A DNA stretch of 64,000 bases, from the NCBI GenBank assembly GCA_025352065.1, contig JANXUC010000178.1, positions 1 through 64,000 on the forward strand. The letters are read 5' to 3'. This stretch comes from Acidobacteriaceae bacterium. Its GTDB lineage: Bacteria > Acidobacteriota > Terriglobia > Terriglobales > Acidobacteriaceae. Shown in pieces: positions 17,530 to 25,245 of this stretch. The notes under the pieces are model-generated. The model had not been told where the DNA came from and searched no databases. It saw only the letters and a program-made list of their open reading frames with translations. A program made the position numbers and the translations under genes. Numbering within the stretch: the first letter of the stretch is position 1; every line of letters begins with the position of its first letter.

Positions 17530-18447
17530 ATGTCGCTCAACAACGGAAATTCCAGCCCCCGCCTCAAAGTTGGCCTCGCCGAAATGCTCAAAGGCGGCGT
17601 CATCATGGACGTCGTCAACGTCGAACAAGCCCAGATTGCAGAAAAGGCTGGCGCCGTTGCCGTCATGGCGCTTGAACGCGTTCCCGCCCAGATTCGTGCC
17701 GAAGGTGGCGTCGCCCGCATGGCCTCGCCCGTCATGATCCGCAAAATCATGGAAACCGTGTCCATCCCGGTTATGGCCAAATGCCGCATCGGCCATTTTG
17801 TCGAAGCGCAGATTCTGGAACAGCTTGGCGTCGACTACATCGATGAATCCGAAGTTCTCACCCCGGCCGATGAGGCGCATCACGTCGACAAGCACCTCTT
17901 CAAAGTCCCATTCGTCTGCGGAGCTCGCAATCTTGGAGAAGCCTTACGCCGCATTAGCGAAGGCGCTGCCATGATCCGCACAAAAGGTGAAGCTGGCACC
18001 GGCGACGTTGTTCACGCCGTGAAACACATGCGCCAGATTATGAAAGATATTCGCGAGCTGACTTCCATGCGCGAGGACGAACTCTACACCCGCGCCAAGG
18101 ATTTGCAGGCTCCTTACGATCTCGTACGCATGGTCGCCAAAGAAGGGAAGCTGCCAGTTCCCAACTTCTCCGCCGGAGGCATCGCCACCGCCGCCGACGC
18201 CGCTCTCGTCATGCAGCTTGGAGCCGAAGCAGTCTTCGTCGGCTCCGGAATCTTCATGAACAGCTCCAGCGAACTCGCCAGCACCGACGAAGCCACACGC
18301 CGCGCCAAAGCCATCGTCATGGCCGCCACGCATTTCAACGATCCCAAAGTTTTGTTAGAAGTTAGCGCTGACGTTCCAGGCGCCATGAAAGGCCTATCCG
18401 TAGCAGGCCTACCGGAATCTCAACTGCTGCAAACCCGCGGCTGGTAG
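17530..18447 (+). CDS. pdxS: Pyridoxal 5'-phosphate synthase lyase subunit PdxS
   Basis: A (beta/alpha)8-barrel enzyme of 305 residues that makes PLP from ribose 5-phosphate, glyceraldehyde 3-phosphate and ammonia. Near-identity to the family is obvious: [76 protein letters not shown] and the C-terminal GSGIF phosphate loop. The ATG at 17530 with AAGAGG upstream is preferred over the TTG two codons earlier. The glutaminase partner PdxT, often adjacent, is not in this window. A hairpin at 18474-18513 follows between this gene and the convergent glycosyltransferase. Confidence 0.97.
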   Translation: MSLNNGNSSPRLKVGLAEMLKGGVIMDVVNVEQAQIAEKAGAVAVMALERVPAQIRAEGGVARMASPVMIRKIMETVSIPVMAKCRIGHFVEAQILEQLGVDYIDESEVLTPADEAHHVDKHLFKVPFVCGARNLGEALRRISEGAAMIRTKGEAGTGDVVHAVKHMRQIMKDIRELTSMREDELYTRAKDLQAPYDLVRMVAKEGKLPVPNFSAGGIATAADAALVMQLGAEAVFVGSGIFMNSSSELASTDEATRRAKAIVMAATHFNDPKVLLEVSADVPGAMKGLSVAGLPESQLLQTRGW

Positions 18448-18473
18448 ATCGTGAAGTAAGAAACAAATGGGTG

Positions 18474-18513
18474 CCCCGTCCTTCTTTCGCGTTCTTTGCG
18501 AAAGAGGGCGGGG
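18474..18513. terminator. Hairpin between convergent pdxS and GT2 genes (REP-like repeat)
   Basis: Arms CCCCGTCCTTCTTTCGC and GCGAAAGAGGGCGGGG pair with minor bulges around the loop GTTCTTT. The flank on the minus strand is T-rich (ATTTGTTTCTT), so it may terminate the glycosyltransferase transcript. Related hairpins at 59942-59978 and about 60050-60099 share the core and loop, so it belongs to a dispersed repeat family. Confidence 0.6.
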
Positions 18514-18529
18514 ACTTTGAACTCTACAT

Positions 18530-20197
18530 TTAAACCCCTACCGCATAAGGCTTCGCGTGACCCTCGCCCGAAGCCATCTCTGCCCCAGCAAACCGCCCCT
18601 GCAGCAACGACATCAACCCCGTACACCAATACCCAAACACAAAAAGTAACAAAAATGGAACAGTAAAAAAATTGTCGTTGTCAATTGCGTACCAAACCGT
18701 CGTCGCGAAGTAAGTCCCAATCGCCAATTCAATCCACGGCACCCAGCCCAACCGCTTGCGATACGTCGAAGTCCGGACTTTATCCGCTTTGCTCTCAACA
18801 CGATACTTCGGCGTGCGCACAAAAGCCGTTTTCTTGCCCACAATCGCCTCCAGCACAGCCCGCGTGTTCGTGACGGTCAACCCAATCCCCAGTGCCATCA
18901 AAAAGGGCAAGTACAAAAACGTCCGATACCATTTCCTCGGAAACAGTTCTTTTTGCGAAACAAGGTAAAAACTCGACACCGAAAACGTCGACGCCATAAA
19001 CAACGGCAGATCTATGTACAGCATCTGAAACCAGCCCTGATAAAACCGGATCATCATCGCGGGCAGCAGCAGCACCGACAGTACAATCATCAACGGATAG
19101 CTCAGATTTGCCGTTAAGTGAAAACAAGCCTCCGCCTTCACATGAAACGGTTCTTTACTTTTGAGAACCTTAGGCAGAATCTTTTTCCCGGTCTGAATCA
19201 ACCCCTTGGCCCAACGTGCTTGCTGCGTCTTAAAAGCAGTCATTTCCACTGGCAATTCCGCAGGGCACTCCACATCCTGCAAATATAAAAACTTCCAACC
19301 CGCCAGTTGCACACGATAAGAAAGATCCGTGTCCTCCGTCAGCGTGTCATGCTCCCAACCGCCGCCGTCCTCAATCGCCTGCCGCCGCCACATTCCAGCC
19401 GTACCGTTAAAGTTGAAAAACGCCCCGCTCCGCGCCCGCCCAGAGTGCTCCAAAACGAAATGTCCGTCGAGCAGAATTGCTTCCACTTCTGTCAAAAACG
19501 AATAATTGCGGTTGATGTGCGTCCACCGCGTCTGCACCATCCCAATCTTCGGATCCGTAAAGTGGTCGATTACCTTCAGTAAAAAGTCTTCCGGTGGCGT
19601 AAAGTCCGCATCAAAAATTGCGATGAACTCACCCTGGGCAGACTGCATCCCGTGTTCCAGCGCCCCAGCCTTATATCCCTCACGATTCGTTCGGTGAATG
19701 TAGCTGACCGGGTTGCCCAAGGCGGCGTAGCGCTCCACCAGATTCCGCGCTACTTCAACGGTCTCGTCCGTCGAGTCATCCAGTAGTTGAATGTCGAGCT
19801 TGTCTTTCGGGTAATCCAGCTTGCAGATCGATTCCAGCAGCCGCTCCACAACGAACTGCTCATTAAAGATCGGCAACTGCACGGTAACGCGCGGCAGCTC
19901 GGGAAACTTTGCAGCAGGCTCAGTCGTGCGGTTCTTCCTGTTTTTGTAATAAAGATATACCATCCAATAGCGATGCCCGCCGTAGGCCGCTAACAGGATC
20001 AGAACAAAAAAGTAGGGGACGAGCAAGGCAACGTCAAATCCGTTCAGAGCATAAATATCTTTGAATCTGTTATCCAGATAATGCTGCTGGATGTAATGCC
20101 CAATGCCCTTGGGAGCAAGTAGCGCAAGGCCCAAATTGTAGATACTCAGAATCAGAAAGGAATCCTTAAATCTTGCTGCCCAAAAACTATTGCTCAA
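18530..20197 (-). CDS. Processive family 2 glycosyltransferase (cellulose synthase/CslA-like)
   Basis: A 555-residue membrane glycosyltransferase. One N-terminal helix (55-73) precedes a cytosolic GT-A domain with the processive-synthase D,D,D,QxxRW signature: DD at 140-141 (LLDDST), DAD at 196-198, TED at 287-289 and QQARW at 325-329. Four or more helices follow, with a gate-like region between them. It would polymerise a beta-linked polysaccharide from a nucleotide sugar and export it; the sequence around the motifs recalls glucomannan synthases (CslA) and acidobacterial cellulose-synthase-like proteins. The substrate is unknown. The start is TTG with no clear ribosome-binding site, so the N-terminus is uncertain. 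No PilZ domain or BcsB-like neighbour is present. Confidence 0.9.
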   Translation of the reverse strand: MSNSFWAARFKDSFLILSIYNLGLALLAPKGIGHYIQQHYLDNRFKDIYALNGFDVALLVPYFFVLILLAAYGGHRYWMVYLYYKNRKNRTTEPAAKFPELPRVTVQLPIFNEQFVVERLLESICKLDYPKDKLDIQLLDDSTDETVEVARNLVERYAALGNPVSYIHRTNREGYKAGALEHGMQSAQGEFIAIFDADFTPPEDFLLKVIDHFTDPKIGMVQTRWTHINRNYSFLTEVEAILLDGHFVLEHSGRARSGAFFNFNGTAGMWRRQAIEDGGGWEHDTLTEDTDLSYRVQLAGWKFLYLQDVECPAELPVEMTAFKTQQARWAKGLIQTGKKILPKVLKSKEPFHVKAEACFHLTANLSYPLMIVLSVLLLPAMMIRFYQGWFQMLYIDLPLFMASTFSVSSFYLVSQKELFPRKWYRTFLYLPFLMALGIGLTVTNTRAVLEAIVGKKTAFVRTPKYRVESKADKVRTSTYRKRLGWVPWIELAIGTYFATTVWYAIDNDNFFTVPFLLLFVFGYWCTGLMSLLQGRFAGAEMASGEGHAKPYAVGV

Positions 20198-20236
20198 ACT
20201 ATAGTTAGACTGTTGCTGAACTATTATTAAAGAATT

Positions 20237-20325
20237 GTCATTCCGAATCGGCTTCAGCCGTGAGGAATCTGCTGTTAGCTTGCAGCGATTACGCTCCGTG
20301 TCTCTCAGCCGTGAGGAATCTGCTT
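20237..20325. repeat. Dispersed GTCATTCCGAA/GAGGAATCTGCT repeat, with a partial second copy
   Basis: The segment starts GTCATTCCGAATCGG and ends CAGCCGTGAGGAATCTGCT, with the second half repeated at 20305-20325. Related copies occur at 21551-21588, in both arms of 52517-52704, and in weaker form near 62744. The preceding TGTTGCTGAAC at about 20211 resembles the terminal repeat of the 21.5-kb element. Confidence 0.7.
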
Positions 20326-20361
20326 CAGGGTTGGCCTTCCCGCTCTAAGCCCTAGCACTTC

Positions 20362-20394
20362 CTCAGTGAAACTCTGTGTTCTCTGTGGTGAAAA
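20362..20394. repeat. Dispersed CTCTGTGTTCTCTGTGGTG-type repeat
   Basis: CTCTGTGTTCTCTGTGGTG lies just beyond the mqnC stop. Other members are at 25070-25095 (reverse orientation), 62783-62818 and 62917-62952. The shared core is cctctgtgaacctctgtgttctccgtggt with variation. All copies are intergenic. Confidence 0.65.
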
Positions 20395-20402
20395 GGTTGT
20401 CG

Positions 20403-21449
20403 CTAGTTGAGAAAATAAGTCCGATACAGCGTATCCCTCTGTGCCGGACGAAACCCGGCATCGCGAATAATCCGTCGTAGCTCTTCCTCGGTGGTGCAGT
20501 TGGTAACCCCAGCGGCCTTCACCACGTTCTCTTCCAACATCACCGAACCCACGTCGTTGCCGCCAAAACGCAGCCCCATTTGGCAGACCTTCAACCCCTG
20601 CGTGACCCAGCTCGATTGCACATTCTTGATGTTCGACAGAAACAGTCGCGAAATTGCCAGCACCTTCAGATATTCCACCGCAGTGGCTTCATCCCACTTG
20701 CGTCCACCCAGGGCCGTGTTCCCAGGTTGGAAGCTCCACGGAATAAACGATGTAAATCCACCCGTCTCTTCCTGCAAATCAAACACGCGTTGAAAATGAT
20801 TGATGCGATGTTCGTAGGTCTCGCCCACGCCAAACATCATGGTCGCAGTTGTCCGCATCCCAAGCTGGTGCGCAGTGCGATGCACGGCAATCCAGTCGTC
20901 GCTCAGGCATTTCAATCGCGCAATACGATGCCGCACTTCGTCATCCAGAATCTCCGCCCCACCGCCAGGAATCGAATCCAGCCCTGCTTCGCGCAACCGC
21001 ACAATCGTGTCGCGCAAATCCAAATTACTATATTCCGCAATCGCCAAAATCTCCGACGCCGAATAACAATGCAGATGTATCTGCGGAAAGCGCTGCTTGA
21101 TCCCAGATAGTAACTTCTCGTGCCACTCAATCTTCAAATCCGGGTGCAGCCCGCCCTGCATCAAAACGCCAGTCCCACCCAGCTCGACGGTTTCCGCAAT
21201 CTTTTCGTAAATCGTCTCGAAATCGAGAATGTACCCTTCCTTTGACGCAGGCCCCTTCAAGGGCCGATAGAACGCGCAAAACGTGCAGTACTCCGTACAA
21301 AAATTCGTGTAATTAATATTGCGGTCAATCACATAGGAGGCCACACCCTCAGGATGCAGCTTCCGCCGCAGGGCATCAGCTTCCATGCCAATCCCAATCA
21401 GGTCATCCGAGTTAAACAGTTCGAGCGCTTCCGCTTTGGTCAAAGACAT
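20403..21449 (-). CDS. mqnC: Cyclic dehypoxanthinyl futalosine synthase MqnC
   Basis: Radical SAM enzyme of the futalosine menaquinone pathway; it cyclises dehypoxanthine futalosine. It is 348 residues, the usual length. The radical SAM cluster is CTEYCTFC with C51, C55 and C58, followed by FYRPLKGPASKEGY. Other family blocks are GGTGVLMQGGLHPDLKIEWHE cut by a short gap, LDSIPGGGAEILDDEVR, and PWSFQPGNTALGG. It starts at an ATG. mqnA is 1.4 kb upstream on the same strand, separated by an AAA ATPase gene and a MITE-like element, so an ancestral mqnA-mqnC pair may have been split. Menaquinone by this route indicates respiratory metabolism without the men pathway. Confidence 0.96.
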   Translation of the reverse strand: MSLTKAEALELFNSDDLIGIGMEADALRRKLHPEGVASYVIDRNINYTNFCTEYCTFCAFYRPLKGPASKEGYILDFETIYEKIAETVELGGTGVLMQGGLHPDLKIEWHEKLLSGIKQRFPQIHLHCYSASEILAIAEYSNLDLRDTIVRLREAGLDSIPGGGAEILDDEVRHRIARLKCLSDDWIAVHRTAHQLGMRTTATMMFGVGETYEHRINHFQRVFDLQEETGGFTSFIPWSFQPGNTALGGRKWDEATAVEYLKVLAISRLFLSNIKNVQSSWVTQGLKVCQMGLRFGGNDVGSVMLEENVVKAAGVTNCTTEEELRRIIRDAGFRPAQRDTLYRTYFLN

Positions 21450-21521
21450 TGCGTGGTCACCAGTGAACCTATAATTTTACAGTGAGTAGGGAAGAAGGCC
21501 AAATGCTGGCCGATCGCTTGT

Positions 21522-21670
21522 CTAAGAGGTTGTTGAAAAACTCTTGAAGTTTGTCATTCCGAACAGTTTTATCGTAAGGAATCTGCTGGTTTGCCGGGGT
21601 TTTCCATAGGTCAAATTCCGGAACCCGCACTGGAATGCCTTCGGAAATACTTTTTCAACAACCTCCTAAG
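21522..21670. mobile_element. MITE-like element with 14-bp perfect terminal inverted repeats
   Basis: AGGTTGTTGAAAAA at 21527-21540 is perfectly inverted as TTTTTCAACAACCT at 21651-21664, and the similarity extends outwards (CTAAG and CCTAAG). The 110-base interior has no coding capacity and contains the GTCATTCCGAA repeat. The right end touches the stop of the AAA ATPase gene. The structure suggests a non-autonomous transposable element; no flanking duplication was recognised. Confidence 0.65.
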
Positions 21671-22814
21671 ACTTTCTCTCTCTACACACAAACCCCGTCA
21701 AACTCTCGAACCGCACGCTGATCTCCCCAAACTGCCGACTGAACGCCCGATCCACATCCTGCGCCACCACCACATTCTCCCCCTCCGGATACACTCGACG
21801 AAACGCCTGCAAATTGCCAGCATCGAAATTCGATGCCGACCACTTGCATTCAATCGCAACCGGCTGTTGCCTCTTACCAGCTAAAACGAAATCCACTTCG
21901 TGCCCACGCTTGTCCCGCCAATAGGAAATCTCGCGAGTCTGCCGTCGCGCCATCATTTCATTCAAGACAAAGTGTTCCCACATAATCCCTACGTCTTCTT
22001 CCCGCAAATCCTGCCATCCGCGGTAATAGCAAACAAAGCCTGTATCGAAGCCGTACACCTTAGGCGCCGAAACAATCTCGGTCGGACGATGCGTGCTAAA
22101 CGGGCGAATGATGTGTGCAACATACGTAGCTTCCAGCGCTTTGAGATAGTTGGCAATCGTCGTCCGACTCACTTCGCAGGGCCCCGTGAATCGCGTTGCT
22201 TCAAACAATCCGCCGCTCTGCGCCAATATCAGTTCTGTAAATTTTTGGAACGACGACCGCCGCTCCAGCCGGAACAATTCCTGAATGTCCTTCGCCCAGT
22301 AAGCGTCCATCCATTCCTGAAAATCACGCTCAGGGAAACTTTGCGCCAAAAAAAATGGCGGCAGACCTCCTTGCAAGAACCGCCGCAGCAAGTCGGGTTG
22401 CTTGAAATCCTTCAAATCCTCCAGACACATGGGAGTGAGCCAAAGATTTTCCTTCCGTCCCGCCAGCGTATCCTTGAACTTGACTGAGGCTTCCAGTGTG
22501 GATGACCCCGTCGCCAGAACGCGAATGTGTGGGTAGTGGTCCGCCGCAATCTTCAACAACTCAGACGGATTCGGCAGCCGATGAATCTCATCCAGCACGA
22601 TTCGTCCTCTGCTGATCGTGTCAAGAAAAGACTCCGGGTCTTCCATCAGCCGTCGCGTACGCGGTAGTTCGCAGTCGAAGTATTCAACATTGGGAAGGCT
22701 CTGGCAAAGCACGGTCTTGCCAGCCCGCCGCACCCCCGCCAACCAAATGACGGAGCGTTCGCGCCATGCATCTTCAATGACTTTTTGCCAAAAATGACGG
22801 CGTACCATATGCAT
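21666..22814 (-). CDS. AAA ATPase with C-terminal DUF4143 domain
   Basis: A 382-residue ATPase of the AAA_14/DUF4143 type. Walker A is GVRRAGKTV (27-35), Walker B is GRIVLDEIHR (70-79) and sensor-like LATGSS follows at about 103-108. The C-terminal half carries the DUF4143 pattern (DAYWAKDIQELFRLERR, TIANYLKALEATYV) and ends with a nuclease-like fold segment, GHEVDFVLAGKRQQPVAIECKWS. Roles are unknown; these genes spread horizontally. It sits between mqnC and mqnA, abuts a MITE-like element, and has a palindrome just upstream (22819-22836). The start may be the second ATG at 22808 (MVRRHFW). It appears intact. Confidence 0.88.
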   Translation of the reverse strand: MHMVRRHFWQKVIEDAWRERSVIWLAGVRRAGKTVLCQSLPNVEYFDCELPRTRRLMEDPESFLDTISRGRIVLDEIHRLPNPSELLKIAADHYPHIRVLATGSSTLEASVKFKDTLAGRKENLWLTPMCLEDLKDFKQPDLLRRFLQGGLPPFFLAQSFPERDFQEWMDAYWAKDIQELFRLERRSSFQKFTELILAQSGGLFEATRFTGPCEVSRTTIANYLKALEATYVAHIIRPFSTHRPTEIVSAPKVYGFDTGFVCYYRGWQDLREEDVGIMWEHFVLNEMMARRQTREISYWRDKRGHEVDFVLAGKRQQPVAIECKWSASNFDAGNLQAFRRVYPEGENVVVAQDVDRAFSRQFGEISVRFESLTGFVCRERKS

Positions 22815-22818
22815 TTAT

Positions 22819-22836
22819 AATGTCATTAAGTGACAC
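22819..22836 (-). promoter_or_regulatory. Palindrome upstream of the AAA ATPase (putative operator)
   Basis: AATGTCATTAAGTGACACT contains TGTCA and TGACA arms separated by five bases. It lies immediately upstream of the start, and a TATAAA hexamer on the minus strand overlaps 22815-22820. The arrangement suggests an autoregulatory site; the regulator is unknown. Confidence 0.4.
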
Positions 22837-22883
22837 TAAACGCAATCGTAAATCCATTTGGTACACCACTGCGTCTTGCAACG

Positions 22884-23711
22884 CTACAAGAATCGCAACT
22901 CCGGAATCTTCGACAGTGCACCAAATTCCGTCGCATATCGGTAATAGAGGTGCAAGCCGTCCAGGCAGGCTTCATCCAGAAAATAATGAATGCTTTCAGT
23001 GAGATAGCTCATAACAGAATGATCGTTCTGTTTCAATCGTGGCGCCCACTCGCGAACGATGTTTTCGAGGCTCGCTGGTTCCAGCCCGTGGTCCCGCGAA
23101 CGCTGAAATGTCCCGGCTAAGTCCAATCCTGGCTTGAGGTTAGCCACGGCGTCCTCCCGAACAGCCCAAAATGCGAAAACAAACGGCTTACCAGTAAATC
23201 GTCGCCACTCTTCCGCGAGATCGAGTGTTGTCACGTATCTTGATCGATCAACCAGCAGAGCGGGATCACCAATCAGCAGGGCGGCATCGCAGGCTCCGAG
23301 CATCTTCTCCAAATCTGGGGCCATCGGCGCGTACTCCAGTCGGCCTCCTAACCACTTCTCCAGCAGCACTTTACAGAGAGCTTCCGATGTCATGGATGAA
23401 GTATCCATGGCAACGCTCTTCACCTGATCCAGCGGCTTATTGCTGACCAGCAGAATAGATCGCACAGCATTCCGCGCGGCGATGGCGACTCCCGGCAGAA
23501 TCACGAGGCCTGGAATTGACGCGTAGGCGGCGGCTGGAATGATGCCAATATCAGCAGTGCCGTCGCGCAGGGCTTTCGCGCAAGCCGAAGGGATTGTGTA
23601 GGTTACGTCGAATTGCTCGCGCAGTTTCGTGCGCCCAGGCTCATGCTCAAAGTCCCACATGAGCGGAGCAGTGTTGAGATAAGAAATCGCGGAAATACGA
23701 AGACGGCGCAT
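22884..23711 (-). CDS. mqnA: Chorismate dehydratase MqnA
   Basis: First dedicated enzyme of the futalosine pathway, converting chorismate to 3-[(1-carboxyvinyl)oxy]benzoate. It is 275 residues with the periplasmic-binding-protein-like fold of the family. The N-terminus RISAISYLNTAPLMWDFE is diagnostic, followed by DVTYTIPSACAKALRDGTADIGIIPAAAY interrupted here for length, then SVAMDTSSMTSEALCKVLL and ALLIGDPALL. It starts at an ATG and is divergent from dprA with 147 bases between. mqnC lies downstream on the same strand beyond the inserted AAA gene; mqnB, mqnD and mqnE are not in this window. Confidence 0.94.
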   Translation of the reverse strand: MRRLRISAISYLNTAPLMWDFEHEPGRTKLREQFDVTYTIPSACAKALRDGTADIGIIPAAAYASIPGLVILPGVAIAARNAVRSILLVSNKPLDQVKSVAMDTSSMTSEALCKVLLEKWLGGRLEYAPMAPDLEKMLGACDAALLIGDPALLVDRSRYVTTLDLAEEWRRFTGKPFVFAFWAVREDAVANLKPGLDLAGTFQRSRDHGLEPASLENIVREWAPRLKQNDHSVMSYLTESIHYFLDEACLDGLHLYYRYATEFGALSKIPELRFL

Positions 23712-23802
23712 GGGAAGACTGCTATCGATTCTACCAAAGTAGGTAGTGCTCTCATTGACGTGTGCGCCGCAAGCTCATAGAGTCCGCGCAGGAGAGGCTG
23801 TT

Positions 23803-23840
23803 GCTTCTTCACAATCTGGCTTCTTCACAATCTGCTTCTT
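23803..23840. repeat. 16-bp tandem repeat upstream of dprA
   Basis: GCTTCTTCACAATCTG occurs twice head to tail (23803-23818 and 23819-23834), followed by a partial CTTCTT. It lies 19 bases before the dprA start, within its probable leader. Confidence 0.8.
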
Positions 23841-23858
23841 AAAAATTAAGGAGACACG

Positions 23859-25034
23859 ATGGCAGCTCTGCCGTTACCTCTGGCCCCGGCTTCATGCAAT
23901 ACGCTGCAATGGCTTGGTCTTACCTTGACTGAGGGGCTTGGGCCGACGCGCTCGCGAAGGCTCGTGGAGCATTTTGGAGGCGTGACCGGCGTGTTTCGCG
24001 CGTCGCTGACCGAGCTTGAGGCTGCGGGATTGCGGGCGGTGTCTGCGCAGTCGATCTTTACGGGGAAATCGCTGGACTTAGCGCAGTCAGAGATGGCGAA
24101 GGTTGCTGACGCGAAGCTGGAGGGAGGGGTTGAAGTCATTGGCTTGGATGATCCACGCTATCCGCCGTCGTTGAAGCAGATCTATGATCCTCCTTTAGTT
24201 TTGTACGTGCGCGGGTCGGTTGAGATTCTTTCGCAGCCCGGGATTGCCGTGGTGGGGACGCGGCATCCCACTCCGTATGGGGTTGGCATGGCGGAGCGGC
24301 TGGCTTGCGACCTGGCGAACCAGGGGCTGGTGATTTTTAGCGGCTTGGCGCGTGGTGTGGATACAGCGGCGCATCGAGGTGTGATCAACGCGAAAAAGCA
24401 GACGGTTGGCATCATGGGAACGGGAGTGGATGAGATTTATCCTCGGGAGAATAAACGGCTGGCCGAGCAAATTCTGTCGTTTGGCGGAGCGGTGGTTTCT
24501 GAGTTTGCCATCCATACTCCGCCGACTCCGCAGAATTTTCCGATTAGGAACAGAATCATCAGCGGCATCTCGGTAGGGGTGCTCGTCGTCGAGGCGGCGG
24601 AGTATAGTGGCACACGTATCACGGCCCGCTGCGCGCTGGAGCAGAGTCGCGAAGTTTTCGCCGTTCCGGGCAACGTAACCAACAAAAATGCCTGGGGCCC
24701 GAACACTTTAATTAAGCAGGGAGCAAAACTTGTTGCGACGTGGGAAGACGTTTGGGAAGAACTACCTGCAGACATTCGGGCGAAGCTGGCACCAGTCCCA
24801 TCTGAATCTTCTTCGGGCACAACCGCATCTCTGTTCAAGGACGCGGAACTTCCGCCACATGAGAAGAAGATACTAGCTGTGCTGAAGGCGGACGAAAGCA
24901 TGCAAATCGACGAAATCGTTGAGAAGCTCGAAAATGAAGTCTCGCCGTCGGAGATTTTCGCAGCGCTATTCGAATTGGAGCTCTCCGGCAAAGTAAAGCA
25001 GTTGCCGGGAAAAAACTTTGTGAAAAGTTTCTAG
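23859..25034 (+). CDS. dprA: DNA processing protein DprA
   Basis: Single-stranded-DNA-binding protein that loads RecA during natural transformation, 391 residues. The Rossmann-like core shows VVGTRHPTPYG, SGLARGVDTAAHRGVI, GIMGTGVDEIYPREN and FPIRNRIISGISVGVLVVEA. An N-terminal helical extension (WLGLTLTEGLGPTRSRRLVEH region) and a C-terminal winged-helix-like domain (about 320-390) frame it. The ATG is preceded by AAGGAG. No other competence genes are near. Its presence implies at least a vestigial DNA-uptake pathway. It is probably a single-gene unit, with a hairpin at 25128-25164 before topA. Confidence 0.96.
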   Translation: MAALPLPLAPASCNTLQWLGLTLTEGLGPTRSRRLVEHFGGVTGVFRASLTELEAAGLRAVSAQSIFTGKSLDLAQSEMAKVADAKLEGGVEVIGLDDPRYPPSLKQIYDPPLVLYVRGSVEILSQPGIAVVGTRHPTPYGVGMAERLACDLANQGLVIFSGLARGVDTAAHRGVINAKKQTVGIMGTGVDEIYPRENKRLAEQILSFGGAVVSEFAIHTPPTPQNFPIRNRIISGISVGVLVVEAAEYSGTRITARCALEQSREVFAVPGNVTNKNAWGPNTLIKQGAKLVATWEDVWEELPADIRAKLAPVPSESSSGTTASLFKDAELPPHEKKILAVLKADESMQIDEIVEKLENEVSPSEIFAALFELELSGKVKQLPGKNFVKSF

Positions 25035-25069
25035 CGACCAATGCAAGATTGGTTGGGGCCAGCCAAATT

Positions 25070-25095
25070 GAACCGCAGAGGTTCACAGAGGAAGG
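25070..25095. repeat. Dispersed CCTCTGTG-family repeat, inverted copy
   Basis: GAACCGCAGAGGTTCACAGAG is the reverse complement of the copies at 62783-62818 and 62917-62952. It lies 35 bases after the dprA stop. Confidence 0.6.
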
Positions 25096-25127
25096 CTTTG
25101 GTCGGGTTTTTCGAGCCCTCACGCAGA

Positions 25128-25164
25128 CCCCAGGTTAGCGCCAAAGAGCGGCGCGAACCTGGGG
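25128..25164. repeat. Long hairpin between dprA and topA
   Basis: CCCCAGGTT and AACCTGGGG pair perfectly around an inner CGCC/GGCG stem. There is no T-tract after it, so it looks more like a REP-type palindrome than a simple rho-independent terminator. Confidence 0.6.
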
Positions 25165-25245
25165 CACCGACGGACAGCCAATAGCGCACTTCGGCTCTTT
25201 CGTGCTAGCTTCATATCGCAATCACATATATAAGGACAGGAAACC

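Noticed and set aside
23803-23840. Possible regulatory tandem array before dprA
   Set aside because: Two and a half direct copies of 16 bases show no palindrome or recognised binding site; recorded only as a tandem repeat.
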